A program made the position numbers and the translations under genes. Positions 40,301 through 47,080 of a stretch of DNA of 64,000 nt are shown piece by piece. How positions within the stretch are numbered: position 1 is the stretch's first letter; the number at the start of each line of letters is the position of its first letter. Origin of the DNA: Colwellia sp. Arc7-D. Lineage in GTDB: Bacteria; Pseudomonadota; Gammaproteobacteria; Enterobacterales; Alteromonadaceae. Under the pieces are notes generated by a model that ran no database searches, was not told the DNA's origin, and was given only the letters and a program-made list of their open reading frames with translations. The DNA is taken from positions 930,001 through 994,000 of the forward strand of contig NZ_CP028924.1 of assembly GCF_003061515.1 (NCBI RefSeq), read 5' to 3'.

Positions 40301-42710
40301 TGTTATTGAAGGTAATACGGATATTGATAATGACGGCGTCATTAATGCCTTTGATATCGACAGTGACAATGATGGCATCGTTGATGGATTTGAAGCACAA
40401 ATTTCCGGAAACGATATTGATAATGACGGTATTGATGACATATTTGATGCAGATATAGGCGGTGATGACCCTGATGGTGATGGCATAACCTATCAAATTA
40501 TTGATACCGATAATGACGGCATAGCAGACTTCTTAGATGTAGACTCTGATGGTGATCGCATCCCTGATGCACTAGAGGCTTTTATAGGCTTTCAAGATTT
40601 AGACAATGACGGTATTTGGGATAGATACGACCAAAGCTACACTCTGGGCTCAGATATAGACAACGATGGCATCGATGATTTATACGACGCTGACCAAACT
40701 AATGGTTTAGATGTTGATAACGATGGTATTAATGATTTATTGATTATATTAAATGATCACAACAAAAACTTTAGGCCTGATCATCTTGATATAGACAGTG
40801 ACAGCGACGGTATTCATGACAGTATTGAAGCTAACATTACTGGCTTTGACCATGATAATGATGGTATCGACGATGCCTTCGATTCTGACCTATCTAATGA
40901 ATTAGATGTTAATAATGACGGTATTATTGATACTTTCATTTTTATCGATACAGATGCTGATGGCATTATCGATATGAATGATCTTGATAGCGACAATGAT
41001 GGTGATACAGATACTTCAGAAGCTAACGTTCAAGATGATGACAAAGATGGCATTGCAGATATAGGCACGCCGGTAATGACCGATGTTATTGATACTGATG
41101 CCGATAGTATCCTTGATTATTTAGATTTAGACAGTGACAACGACGGTGTTTTTGATATTCAAAACAATGCAAACAGCGCGTTCGACTTAAATAATGATGG
41201 ACGAGTTGATCTTACTGAAGACATTGATGGCGACGGCATAGACGACTCAATTGACGGCAACACACAAGTACTTGGTCATGGCAGTAATGCTGACAGCGAT
41301 GGTGACTCTGTGATTGACGTAATAGATAAAGACGACGATAACGACGGTATTGCAGATGTTACTGAGCGGAGATTTGAAAATAACCTAAATGACATTGAAA
41401 ACATAGATGGAAACCAAATCACCAACGCGCGCAGAATGTCGTCAATAGATACTCGACAAGCAATGGATTCAGACAATGACGGTATTATAAATGAAAAAGA
41501 TCGTGACAGTGATAATGACGGTATTTCAGATCTAATTGAAAATGGCAGACCCAATTTATCCGGATTTGATCATGATAAAGATGGCATTGACGATGTATTC
41601 GATGCTGACTTTACCGGCGGTGTAGATAATGACCAAGACGGTGTTGATGATATTTTTATCGTTAAAGATACAGACCAAGACTCAGCCCCTGATTATTTAG
41701 ATCTTGATAGCGATAATGATAAAATTAGCGATAACATAGAACAACTTACTGTTCCTCCTTCAGGTGTTGATACTAATGGTAATGGGATTGATGATGCATT
41801 TGATCCTGCGTTTAATAGCAATCAAGATGATAACTTAGACGGCATTGACGACACACTGGTGGTTTTATCAAACCCTGATGGCGATAACATATTAAATTTT
41901 CAAGATACCGACAGCGATGGTGATGGTATCGAAGACATTAATGAACAGGCGCGTGACTTTGATGGTGATGGAACGCCAAACTATCTAGATCTTGATAGTG
42001 ATAACGATAAAATTAGTGATGCTATAGAAGGGCTTAATGACTTCGACCTTGATGGAGCCTCTAACTTCTTAGACCTTGATAGCGATGGTGACAATATAAG
42101 TGATGAATATGAAGGAAACATTGACTTTGATGCTGATGGATCACCAGACTTTTTAGATCTAGACAGTGATAACGACAGTATTAGTGATGCTAGAGAAACA
42201 ATAAATGATTTTGATGGTGATGGTGCTTCTAACTATAAAGATCTTGATAGTGATAATGATGGTATAAGCGATGAAATAGAAGGAGATACCGACTTTGACA
42301 GTGATGGGGCGTCGAACTTTTTAGACTTAGACAGTGATGATGACGGTATAAGTGACGCAGTCGAAGGAGAAAGTGATTTTGATGTAGACGGAGATCCTAA
42401 CTTTTTAGACTTAGACAGTGACGGAGATGGTCTGAGCGATATAGAAGAAGGTGAAATTGATAGCGACAATGACGGAACGCCTAACTTTTTAGATTTAGAC
42501 AGCGATAATGATGGTATAGCTGATAAAGATGAAAATGGCGACTTTAATAGCGATGGTATTAATGATGCTACCCAAGATCAGAGAAAAGTACAAAGTACGC
42601 TGAAAGGGTCTGGCAATGTAGGCGGTTTCATTATTTTGATGTTGTTACTCTTAGCGATTAAGCGCAATACACGTGTTTGTTTAACTATTCAGTGTAATAA
42701 GTGTAGGTAA
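31335..42710 (+). CDS. Giant surface/secreted protein with 23 Big-type Ig-like repeats and TSP3-like region
   Basis: Exported protein of 3791 residues, probably an adhesin or matrix protein. It has a signal peptide (about residues 1-29), then an unrecognised 430-residue N-terminal domain rich in Leu/Thr/Asn, and one Ig-like domain near 465-555. From residue 556 there are 23 repeats totalling exactly 23 x 95 residues, of the form RPSVxIQNVPxxSNxxFTxTFxFSExV...AQDSxGNxNTAAT, resembling bacterial Ig-like Big_12 domains. Two further Ig-like domains follow. Residues about 2923-3740 carry dozens of DxDxDGIxD calcium-binding, thrombospondin-type-3-like motifs. The end (GSGNVGGFIILMLLLLAIKRN) resembles a GlyGly-CTERM sorting signal but is followed by a 13-residue Cys-containing tail. 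It is a single-gene unit. Confidence 0.85.
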   Translation: MDIYLKKVLKTFRWFFVFQLLITSYYVKATETCEAIFVASSGVATVSSADAELINFITGGLLGLNVKLSIADTGYSSLLTAGIELEEYLDTLAIDLSVANKSDAVAANISLVQAIDAAITVLQNQGGNTVAIATLNNIKFQLPAGTFSFLDVIDLNVEDSAVLSTTVNVLDFHMLIIQAFNHQNAISAQNISLNLSTLGLNGTFGPLSISLSDVSAALIAVEGPKLVSGPVGTAFTTSSIRLRILADLIDVAAAPLTLGLASVEVTLTDFEIYADVARANGTVDQLSYLTQTLRLNVTPGVASLYLGQISAANFNDRTLTSNIDYATEVAPVVIGSIYINLGIGSNETIALEARANANANGTLESLNFVSPFPESQTTTAGVGVVNTLLSTLFSNTVLTTTPSPALVNTTLLLNLIRSLVVDDILSPVISDIVTNFADPTADALGISIGNATEKVFAINGGSCIPTVDNLNTADPTPTLSGLAYRSLVDSELLTIELNNISYHENVDFVVTNNQWSLIVPPADTMLDGVYNVIATVTNGVDSLSDQTNAELTVDSSQPSVQIQNVPANTNIAFTATFAFSEDVSDFDVGDIIVGNGSASSFSTVNTSTYTALITPIADGTVTLDINANVAQDSVGNFNTVATQASTIYDASRPSVAIQNVPATSNAPFTVTFVFSEAVTDFVVGDIIVGNGSASSFTTVNTSTYTALITPTNDGVVTLDINANVAQDSVGNFNTVATQASSTYDASRPSVVIQNVPATSNAPFTVTFVFSEAVTDFVVGDISVGNGSASSFTTVNTSTYTALITPTADGAVTLDVNANIAQDSVGNLNTAATQVSSTYDGSRPSVLIQNVPATSNAQFTVTFSFSEAVTDFIVGDISVGNGSASSFTTVNTSTYSALITPTADGTVTIGVSANVALDSVGNFNTAATQVTSQYDASRPSVTIQNVPATSNAAFTVTFAFSEAVIGFVVGDISVGNGNASSFTTVNTSTYTALITPTADGAVTLDVNANIAQDSVGNLNTAATQVSSTYDGSRPSVLIQNVPATSNAPFTVTFSFSEAVTDFVVGDISVGNGNAISFTTVNTSTYTALITPIADGTVTLNVNANVAQDSAGNFNTAATQVSSTYDASRPSITIQNVPATSNAPFTVTFTFSEAVINFDVGDISVGNGGASSFTSVNTSVYTALITPTTDGVVTLDVNANIAQDSVGNFNTAATQVSSNYDASRPSVVIQNVPANSNSSFTATFAFSEAVADFVVGDISVGNGSASSFATVNSSTYTALITPIADGAVTLDVNANVAQDSAGNFNTAATQVSSTYDASRPSVLIQNVPATSNAAFTVTFTFSEVVTEFVVGDISVGNGSANSFTTVNTSTYTALITPTADGAVTLDVNANVAQDSVGNLNTAATQVTSQYDASRPSVIIQNVPATSNAPFTVTFTFSEAVSGFVVGDISVGNGNASGFTTVNTSTYTALITPTADGSVTLDVNANVTQDSVGNFNTSATQVSSNYDASRPSVAIQNVPATSNAPFTVTFTFSEAVIGFVVGDITLTNATASSFTTVNTSTYTALITPIADGTVTLNVNANVAQDSVGNFNTAATQVSSTYDASRPSVLIQNVPATSNAPFTVTFTFSEAVSGFAVGDISVGNGNASGFTTVNTSTYTALITPTADGSVTLDVNANVAQDSVGNFNTSATQVSSNYDASRPSVAIQNVPATSNAPFTVTFTFSEAVIGFVVGDITLTNATASSFTTVNTSTYTALITPIADGTVTLNVNANVAQDSVGNFNTAATQVSSTYDASRPSVLIQNVPATSNAAFTVMFTFSEAVSGFVVGDIIVGNGSANSFTTVNTSTYTALITPVADGAVTLDVNANVAQDSVGNLNTAATQVTSQYDASSPSVVIQNVPASSNSSFTATFAFSEVVTGFIVTDITLTNATASSFTAVNGSTYTALITPLVTGAVTLDVNVNIAQDSAGNLNTAAIQANSNYDVSRPSVTIQNVPTSGNSSFTATFAFSADVTGFVLGDITLTNAAASSFTTVNGSTYTTLISPIAEGLVTLDVNANVAQDSIGNLNTAATQVTSLYDASRPSVVIQNVPGNSNNSFTATFAFSETVLNFIVSDISVTNATVSNFTAVNGSNYNALITPTADGAVTVNINANVAQDTVGNLNTAATQVTSQYDASRPSVAIQNVPTTSNNAFTTTFAFSEAVTGFVVGDITLTNAAASGFTTVNSSTYSALITPITDGAVTVNINANVAQDSVGNLNTAATEVISQYDISRPSVAIQNVPANSNNAFTATFSFNEAVINFILSDISVSNAVISNFTVVSSSSYTALITPTSDGVVTLNVNANVAQDTTGNLNTAATQVTSQYDGTRPSITIQNVPTNSSSAFTASFVFSENVINFIQSDITATNANISNFTAVNASNYTALITPVANGLVTLNVNANIAQDSIGNLNTAAAQVTSQYDVSRPSVVIQNVPVNSASPFTATFVFSKTVIEFLLSDIGITNADITNFTVVDGSTYTALITPTADGSVTLDVSEGVAQDSSGNLNTAATQVTSLYDASRPSITIENVPLNSQSAFTATFAFSEPVINFILSDISLSNATISNFTIVDDRNYTALITPIAEGLVTIDVNANVAQDTIGNLNTAAVQVTSQFDASRPAVVIQNSPAVTRNAFTATIVFSEPVQDFVVGDISATNATINNFVVIDASNYTALITPISEGDVTLNVNENVAQDSNANFNTAAAEVTSQYDITAPEITIINGPTINIVNQSNYNIEGTCDDENVVVVIVNTLSPNSVNCDEGLWVLNKDMSAIADGAAAVTVNANQTDSAGNIGNAEPVVIDKDTEKPVISINRVIYSQNDALIFSGTSDTEDGSAISIIESTDNNLCEAPVNNKAWNCESGIVLSEGTYDLRAEAQDEAENLSIIYFSQTVNFDEDNDGIKNSVEGYGDSDNDGIPDAQDTDSDNDGIPDSEEGVGDDDRDNIPNYLDTNLDEDADGVPDVIEGNTDIDNDGVINAFDIDSDNDGIVDGFEAQISGNDIDNDGIDDIFDADIGGDDPDGDGITYQIIDTDNDGIADFLDVDSDGDRIPDALEAFIGFQDLDNDGIWDRYDQSYTLGSDIDNDGIDDLYDADQTNGLDVDNDGINDLLIILNDHNKNFRPDHLDIDSDSDGIHDSIEANITGFDHDNDGIDDAFDSDLSNELDVNNDGIIDTFIFIDTDADGIIDMNDLDSDNDGDTDTSEANVQDDDKDGIADIGTPVMTDVIDTDADSILDYLDLDSDNDGVFDIQNNANSAFDLNNDGRVDLTEDIDGDGIDDSIDGNTQVLGHGSNADSDGDSVIDVIDKDDDNDGIADVTERRFENNLNDIENIDGNQITNARRMSSIDTRQAMDSDNDGIINEKDRDSDNDGISDLIENGRPNLSGFDHDKDGIDDVFDADFTGGVDNDQDGVDDIFIVKDTDQDSAPDYLDLDSDNDKISDNIEQLTVPPSGVDTNGNGIDDAFDPAFNSNQDDNLDGIDDTLVVLSNPDGDNILNFQDTDSDGDGIEDINEQARDFDGDGTPNYLDLDSDNDKISDAIEGLNDFDLDGASNFLDLDSDGDNISDEYEGNIDFDADGSPDFLDLDSDNDSISDARETINDFDGDGASNYKDLDSDNDGISDEIEGDTDFDSDGASNFLDLDSDDDGISDAVEGESDFDVDGDPNFLDLDSDGDGLSDIEEGEIDSDNDGTPNFLDLDSDNDGIADKDENGDFNSDGINDATQDQRKVQSTLKGSGNVGGFIILMLLLLAIKRNTRVCLTIQCNKCR
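33000..39554 (+). repeat. 23 tandem 285-bp coding repeats
   Basis: Consecutive repeat starts at 33000, 33285, 33570, 33855 and 34140 are exactly 285 bases apart. The end of repeat 23 at 39554 equals 23 x 285, so the array keeps exact length overall. Repeats 2-14 are very alike in DNA; repeats 15-23 are more diverged. Repeats 10-11 and 12-13 are a nearly identical 570-base duplication. Confidence 0.95.
40101..42560 (+). repeat. Asp-rich TSP3-like repeat region within the giant gene
   Basis: This part encodes irregular repeats of the forms DSDNDGIxD and FLDLDSDxDxISDxxEG. In its last 600 bases the period is about 26-27 codons, with DFDxDGxxNFLDLDSD repeated. The motif resembles calcium-binding thrombospondin type 3 repeats, so a rigid, Ca2+-dependent stalk near the membrane anchor is likely. 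Confidence 0.85.
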
Positions 42711-42735
42711 GTGTAGATAAGTGAAAATAAAATAA

Positions 42736-42760
42736 TTGATTTGATTTGATTTGATTTGAT
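42736..42760 (+). repeat. Five copies of TTGAT
   Basis: Perfect pentanucleotide microsatellite, 26 bases after the stop of the giant gene and outside any coding region. Pentamers of this kind change copy number by slippage. Confidence 0.9.
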
Positions 42761-42798
42761 TAAGAAGACTGAAAGCAAAAAAATATGATAAATAAGTG

Positions 42799-42847
42799 AA
42801 CTCAAATTAATCAACCCACTTAATAAATGAGTTAAATAATTTGAGTT
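42799..42847. other. Long AT-rich inverted repeat between convergent genes
   Basis: AACTCAAATTA pairs with TAATTTGAGTT around a 27-base interior that can pair further. It lies between the giant gene and the convergent small secreted protein gene. It lacks a clear T-run, so terminator function is uncertain. Confidence 0.45.
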
Positions 42848-42875
42848 ACTTAACGTTTATGACTAGATAAGTAGC

Positions 42876-43124
42876 TTAACCTTTAGGTAGAACTTTAATG
42901 AGTTCGTAGTAGCTAGCTTCTAACTCGTCATTAATACAAGTTAATAAGTAACTATTCATTTCTGATTCGCTAACTTCATCTTCTACAGCATCACTTTTGC
43001 ACTGTTCAAACAGGCTCATAATATAGTCTGGCGACGCTGCCATTAACTCTGGCTCTTCATCTTGGCTAAACGCCGCAGTTGACGTTAATGCCATTACAGC
43101 TAATGCTAAAATTAATTTTTTCAT
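42876..43124 (-). CDS. Small exported protein, function unknown
   Basis: An 82-residue protein with a clear signal peptide (MKKLILALAVMALTSTAAFSQ, cut near residue 20). The mature part is acidic and mostly helical, with two cysteines (FEQCKSDAV and LLTCINDEL) that could form a disulfide. A ribosome site (CGAGA) lies close upstream of the ATG. I do not recognise a family. Confidence 0.75.
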   Translation of the reverse strand: MKKLILALAVMALTSTAAFSQDEEPELMAASPDYIMSLFEQCKSDAVEDEVSESEMNSYLLTCINDELEASYYELIKVLPKG

Positions 43125-43200
43125 AATAAATCTCGATAATTAATATCCGTATCATTTAAAGCTATTAAGCCTAAATATTAAGATACGAATATTTATTTAA

Positions 43201-43419
43201 TTACATGTCCCAAAAGTCACTTAATGAGTTAAGTTGTCTATCTAGGAATCTTTTTTCGTTTAAAGAATCTAATCGCTGTCTGACCCGGTAAGTTTGTTTT
43301 GCGGTTTTTCTAATTGCTTTTTTGTTGGTTGAACCATAGGCAATTTCAAAACCAGCAATACCAGTATCAAAATTTGAATCGTCATCAATATCAGTGTCAT
43401 CATACGTATCAATGTTCAT
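43201..43419 (-). CDS. Small acidic/basic protein, possibly PA3496 family
   Basis: A 72-residue protein with an Asp-rich N-terminus (TYDDTDIDDDSNFDTG) and a basic helical C-terminal half (YRVRQRLDSLNEKRFLDRQLNSLSDFW). The arrangement resembles the PA3496 family of small conserved gammaproteobacterial proteins, but from memory only. A ribosome site (AAGGTAAAG) lies just before the ATG. There is no signal peptide. Confidence 0.65.
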   Translation of the reverse strand: MNIDTYDDTDIDDDSNFDTGIAGFEIAYGSTNKKAIRKTAKQTYRVRQRLDSLNEKRFLDRQLNSLSDFWDM

Positions 43420-43882
43420 TTCTTTACCTTATAAAAACATCATTGTTGTATTTTCGATTAGATAATGTTCCCAAAATTGATAATTGAAAAGTGAAATATT
43501 TTGCGATTATTAATCAAAATTTTTTATCAAATAAAAAGCATGAATAAAAACGTAATAAATAAATAACTAACTAAAAATTTTGTGATTAACTATGGGATGC
43601 TTTAATTAGAAAAAAACATTAATAATCAAGTTTTTATATTTATTGTTTTGTGATGCTTTACTTGTGGGTAATATATGGATTGTGAATTTTAATTGCAGAG
43701 ATAAACGATAAAGTTGAAACGTAGAAGTGCTTTTAAGCAAAAATTGATGGAAATTTTCCTTGTGGTCATCACTAAAAATCATGAATTAGCTATAAAACCG
43801 TTAATTTATTTTTAACGGTTGAAAGGGAAATGTAGTAATTATCAGTTAATTTCTAACGTTTTATTTAGGTTTTTATAAGCTT
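43420..43882. other. Intergenic region
   Basis: About 460 very AT-rich bases. Apart from the hairpin at 43797-43821, which should end the PilZ gene transcript, I see no ORF, RNA gene or recognised site. Confidence 0.5.
43797..43821 (-). terminator. Terminator of the PilZ-like gene
   Basis: AACCGTTAA and TTAACGGTT form a perfect nine-bp stem. Read on the minus strand it is followed by TTTTATAG, fitting a weak rho-independent terminator 60 bases after the PilZ stop. Confidence 0.65.
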
Positions 43883-44494
43883 TTATTTAAGTTTTTTTTC
43901 TTGGCTTCGCTGTTGAGCTAAAGCTTGAAGCTGTTTCGATTGTTGATGTAAGCTATTACGAACTAATGCTTCTCGATCTTCTTCGCGAATATGATGAAAA
44001 ATCACTTTATGCTGGTTAATGCTATCAACTAACTCAGTATCTACAATTTCACCAACACAATATAAAGCACTATTTTCTTCAGGAAAAAACAACTTTAATT
44101 CAATAAAGTCGCTGGTATTAAATAGCTGAGAATCGTCAGTTTGAAATATAATACCGCCACCACCAAATTTAATGGCTTCAAATCTCGCATTATCGTCGTC
44201 TTGCTGGCCAAGAATGTAACCGATTAACAAGTCCATTTTTTTTGACTGATGATTTAGATATTCCATCAATTGGCTGGCAACACCCGCAACAGCTTGTAGT
44301 GGGCGCAGGGCACTTTGTTCTAAGTTGTTAACCTCTGATGCAATTTTAAAGGGCGTCGGCATATTAGCTATAAATTGCTGATAATCAGGTAACTGTGCTT
44401 TGCTGATAATACTAGCGTTGATATTAAAAGTGTATTTTATAGAGAAAAACTCATCAAATTGGGCTAGCTTCGTTTGATTTTCATCAGTTTTCAT
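43883..44494 (-). CDS. PilZ-domain-like protein
   Basis: Cytoplasmic protein of 203 residues. The C-terminal half (about residues 110-185) fits a PilZ fold: ARFEAIKFGGGGIIFQTDDSQLFNTSDFIELKLFF followed by GEIVDTE, here split at natural points. The family motif (N/D)xSxxG is degenerate (KFGGGG) and an RxxxR cyclic-di-GMP motif is not obvious, so ligand binding is doubtful. The N-terminal half is helical and unassigned. A tetR gene lies 40 bases upstream on the same strand. Confidence 0.65.
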   Translation of the reverse strand: MKTDENQTKLAQFDEFFSIKYTFNINASIISKAQLPDYQQFIANMPTPFKIASEVNNLEQSALRPLQAVAGVASQLMEYLNHQSKKMDLLIGYILGQQDDDNARFEAIKFGGGGIIFQTDDSQLFNTSDFIELKLFFPEENSALYCVGEIVDTELVDSINQHKVIFHHIREEDREALVRNSLHQQSKQLQALAQQRSQEKKLK

Positions 44495-44534
44495 AAATAA
44501 ATTACCTTTTTATGTGACTACGTTTCAGCGTGGT

Positions 44535-45143
44535 TTATGTTTTATGGGTACTTGAAAGAAAAACGTTTACAGCACATTCGCACATTTCATCAATTTGACT
44601 TGCTTGCGCGTAAATACCATCAATAACTAAGCGCGCTATACCATGTAAAGTAGCCCAAGTAACTTGAGCTAATCTTAGCGAATTTTCATCTTGTATCATA
44701 ATACCTTGCTCTTGCCATAACTTGGTCATTTCAACCTGATAGTTAAAGCTAGCATAGGCAATTTTTTTTAATGTTTCAGTACTGTTATTTTCTTTCCAAA
44801 TAATACGGCCAAACATTAATTCGTATAACGATGGGTTACTTGTAGCAAAACCTATATAGGCATGAACAAAGTTGCGATATTTATGTTCATTAGATAGATT
44901 TTCTTCAGAAAAAATTTCACTTACACGCTGATGCCATTGCTCAAAACCTTGTTCGGCTATAGCACACAACAAGTCATTTTTATCGGTGAAGTGATGGTAA
45001 GCCGCGGTGCGCGACACACCAATACGTTCGGCTAGCTTACGAAAAGACAAGCCTTCAATACCACCTTCTGTCACCATTTCAGTAGCCGTAATTACTAGAG
45101 ATTTTCGTAAGTCACCATGGTGGTATTTTGTTTTAGTTACCAT
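44535..45143 (-). CDS. TetR-family regulator
   Basis: A 202-residue repressor. The HTH is at about residues 12-55 (ITATEMVTEGGIEGLSFRKLAERIGVSRTAAYHHFTDKNDLL). The C-terminal domain is of the TetR_C_33/WHG kind (FVHAYIGFATSNPSLYELMFGRIIWKE). It lies 31 bases downstream of the ThrE-type gene and 40 bases upstream of the PilZ-like gene on the same strand. Targets are unknown; no obvious palindromic operator was seen near its start. Confidence 0.88.
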   Translation of the reverse strand: MVTKTKYHHGDLRKSLVITATEMVTEGGIEGLSFRKLAERIGVSRTAAYHHFTDKNDLLCAIAEQGFEQWHQRVSEIFSEENLSNEHKYRNFVHAYIGFATSNPSLYELMFGRIIWKENNSTETLKKIAYASFNYQVEMTKLWQEQGIMIQDENSLRLAQVTWATLHGIARLVIDGIYAQASQIDEMCECAVNVFLSSTHKT

Positions 45144-45174
45144 ACATGTAGTCGCCTAGTTTTAGTGCTGTTCA

Positions 45175-46401
45175 TTACAGTATTTTTCTCGATGGAAATG
45201 CTACATTTGCAAAAATTAGTCCTGCGACTAATGACATGAAAATCAAGAATGTTTGTGAGCCAATATCCGTCGCGTTTAACATTGTTTGTCCGGATACCGC
45301 GTTGCTTAGGCCAATATACACTTTACTTCCTGGTACCAACACAACAAGGCCCATTAATTTAACAATACTCGAAGGTAAATTCATTATGCGTGAAAATATA
45401 CTACCATAAATGCCTAAGGCAAAAGCACCTACAAAAGCACCAAGAGCAACCCCTAAATATTCTGCACCAACAATGCTTGCACCAAAGGCAACATAGCCGG
45501 AAATAATACCCCAAGGCGCATCCTTTTTTCGACACTTAAATAAAATAACTAAGCTAATTGATAAAGTCGTAACCGCAGCCCAAGAGGTCCAATTTGGTGT
45601 GCTCGGTGGCTGAATAAAGGCAACTTCGCCCCACATCATTTTACCTAATGCGATACCTAATACACCACCAAAGTAAATTTTGAATAATATCATTAAGGCA
45701 TCCATCAACCTTGCGGTACCTGATATTAAATTTCGCGCGGCGAGTTCCGATAATGCCAAGGTTAAAGATAAGCCGGGAATAAAAGCAATAATACTCGACA
45801 GCACCACTAACGGAATATTGATACTAGGGTCAATTAAGGCAATAGCGGTAGCTAATATAGCTGTTGTCATGGCGGCAATAGGTTCTAACATGTCGGTAAC
45901 ACGACGAGAACGTTCAGCCCAAAAGGTAAATAAACAAACAATTAAACCGAGCAAAGATGACCAAAAAACGTCATTCCAACTGGTGTGCATTAGCATGGCG
46001 AAAGCGCCACTTGAAGCGCCAAAAGCTAGGAAAGTTAAAAAACGTCCGTATGGATTAGGTTTATTGGCTATTTCATCTAAACGTTCAATTGCTTCTGATA
46101 ACGAGCGTTGACCTGAGGTAAGTTCATCAACTAATTCATCGGCACGCGCTAATGATCCCAAGTCGAGTTCACCAGGGGCTACGCGAAGAATATGGTTGTA
46201 ATCTTGATTTTCATCGTCTTCAGATAATACAAATGTCATCGAGGTTGGCGTAATAACAAAAGAGCCAAAAACGCCGAGACTATTTGATACATCAGTTAGA
46301 TGCGCCTCTAATCTATAAGCCGGTGTGCCAAATTTATGTAAGGCTTTGCCCAAACGAATTATAAATCGACGTTTATCGGTAAAACTATCAGTATTTGGCA
46401 T
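45175..46401 (-). CDS. Threonine/serine exporter, ThrE family
   Basis: Inner-membrane protein with about ten helices. The N-terminal cytoplasmic segment (RRFIIRLGKALHKFGTPAYRLEAHLTDVSNSLGV) and the first membrane domain are ThrE_1/DUF1212-like. The second domain (ThrE_2) runs from about residue 260 (FIQPPSTPNWTSW...). Fused ThrE proteins export threonine and serine. The open frame extends back to 46500, but that upstream start sits in the stem of a perfect inverted repeat. MPNTDSFTDKRR at 46401 matches the usual family start better, giving about 408 residues. A possible AGGTGA ribosome site favours the longer form, so the start is uncertain. Confidence 0.85.
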   Translation of the reverse strand: MPNTDSFTDKRRFIIRLGKALHKFGTPAYRLEAHLTDVSNSLGVFGSFVITPTSMTFVLSEDDENQDYNHILRVAPGELDLGSLARADELVDELTSGQRSLSEAIERLDEIANKPNPYGRFLTFLAFGASSGAFAMLMHTSWNDVFWSSLLGLIVCLFTFWAERSRRVTDMLEPIAAMTTAILATAIALIDPSINIPLVVLSSIIAFIPGLSLTLALSELAARNLISGTARLMDALMILFKIYFGGVLGIALGKMMWGEVAFIQPPSTPNWTSWAAVTTLSISLVILFKCRKKDAPWGIISGYVAFGASIVGAEYLGVALGAFVGAFALGIYGSIFSRIMNLPSSIVKLMGLVVLVPGSKVYIGLSNAVSGQTMLNATDIGSQTFLIFMSLVAGLIFANVAFPSRKIL

Positions 46402-46498
46402 GGAGATATTGTTCGCAATGAATAGAGTTTCATATGGTAAATGATTAATTTTAAAATGAAAGCACAGATGTAAAATCTGGTTAAAATTGTTGATTAAC

Positions 46499-46535
46499 AT
46501 GCACCGAAATCACCTATGTGATGATTTCGGTGCAT
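46499..46535. other. Perfect 14-bp inverted repeat upstream of the ThrE-type gene
   Basis: ATGCACCGAAATCA pairs with TGATTTCGGTGCAT around a nine-base loop. On the plus strand it is followed by ATTTTTA, as in a terminator, yet no plus-strand gene ends there. It may be an operator or a 5'-UTR hairpin of the minus-strand gene. Confidence 0.7.
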
Positions 46536-46881
46536 ATTTTTACTTCCATTGATTATTTTTTGACTACAGATTTGAATATTGCACTTTAAAGTTGCACGTT
46601 AGATAAACCCTTAGTTCAATATCATGCGACTAACATCCATTCGCTATTTTTTGAGGAAGGGTTAGATCAGTGTTAAATGAACTAAGTGAGCTAGAAAGTA
46701 TGTAGAGAAAAAGTTATGCGCATTTGCACAACAACAGATCACAGGTATGGAGTTTGGTTGAAAAAATTTGCAGCATGTGAAAATCTGGGTATGATAAATA
46801 ATCTGCAAACTAAAATTTGCAGCATTTTCAACTTAGCCAACCTATATTTATTTCAGATTTAACTTTCAGGATTATATTTTT
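46536..46881. other. Intergenic region with a direct repeat
   Basis: About 345 bases without a supported ORF. The 14-base sequence AAAATTTGCAGCAT occurs twice, at 46763-46776 and 46812-46825, 49 bases apart, upstream of the small membrane-protein gene. This may be a regulator-binding pair. Confidence 0.5.
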
Positions 46882-47058
46882 ATGACGCTATTAATTATTT
46901 TATTTTGTGTATTCGCTTCGGTTGCTTTAATGGTGGTATTAGGACAACGTTTTGGTAAACCAATGGAAGCTGAGCAACAGCAAAAATATTCGAAAATACT
47001 GTGGGTAGTAGTCTTTATTGCGATTGTCGCTGCGATCATTCGCCAAATGATGGCCTAG
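46882..47058 (+). CDS. Small two-helix membrane protein
   Basis: A 58-codon frame not long enough for most ORF cut-offs. Residues 2-21 (TLLIILFCVFASVALMVVLG) and about 38-54 (KILWVVVFIAIVAAIIRQ) are membrane helices joined by a short Gln/Lys-rich loop. An AGGA ribosome site lies ten bases upstream. It ends 22 bases before the convergent NRDE gene. Good composition and context make it a likely real gene of unknown role. Confidence 0.6.
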   Translation: MTLLIILFCVFASVALMVVLGQRFGKPMEAEQQQKYSKILWVVVFIAIVAAIIRQMMA

Positions 47059-47080
47059 CCGATGTGCAGCTTAGCCATAA

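Noticed and set aside
40256-42469. Ser/Ile-rich minus-strand frames opposite the Asp-rich region
   Set aside because: GAT/GAC-rich sense codons leave few stops on the other strand; composition explains them.
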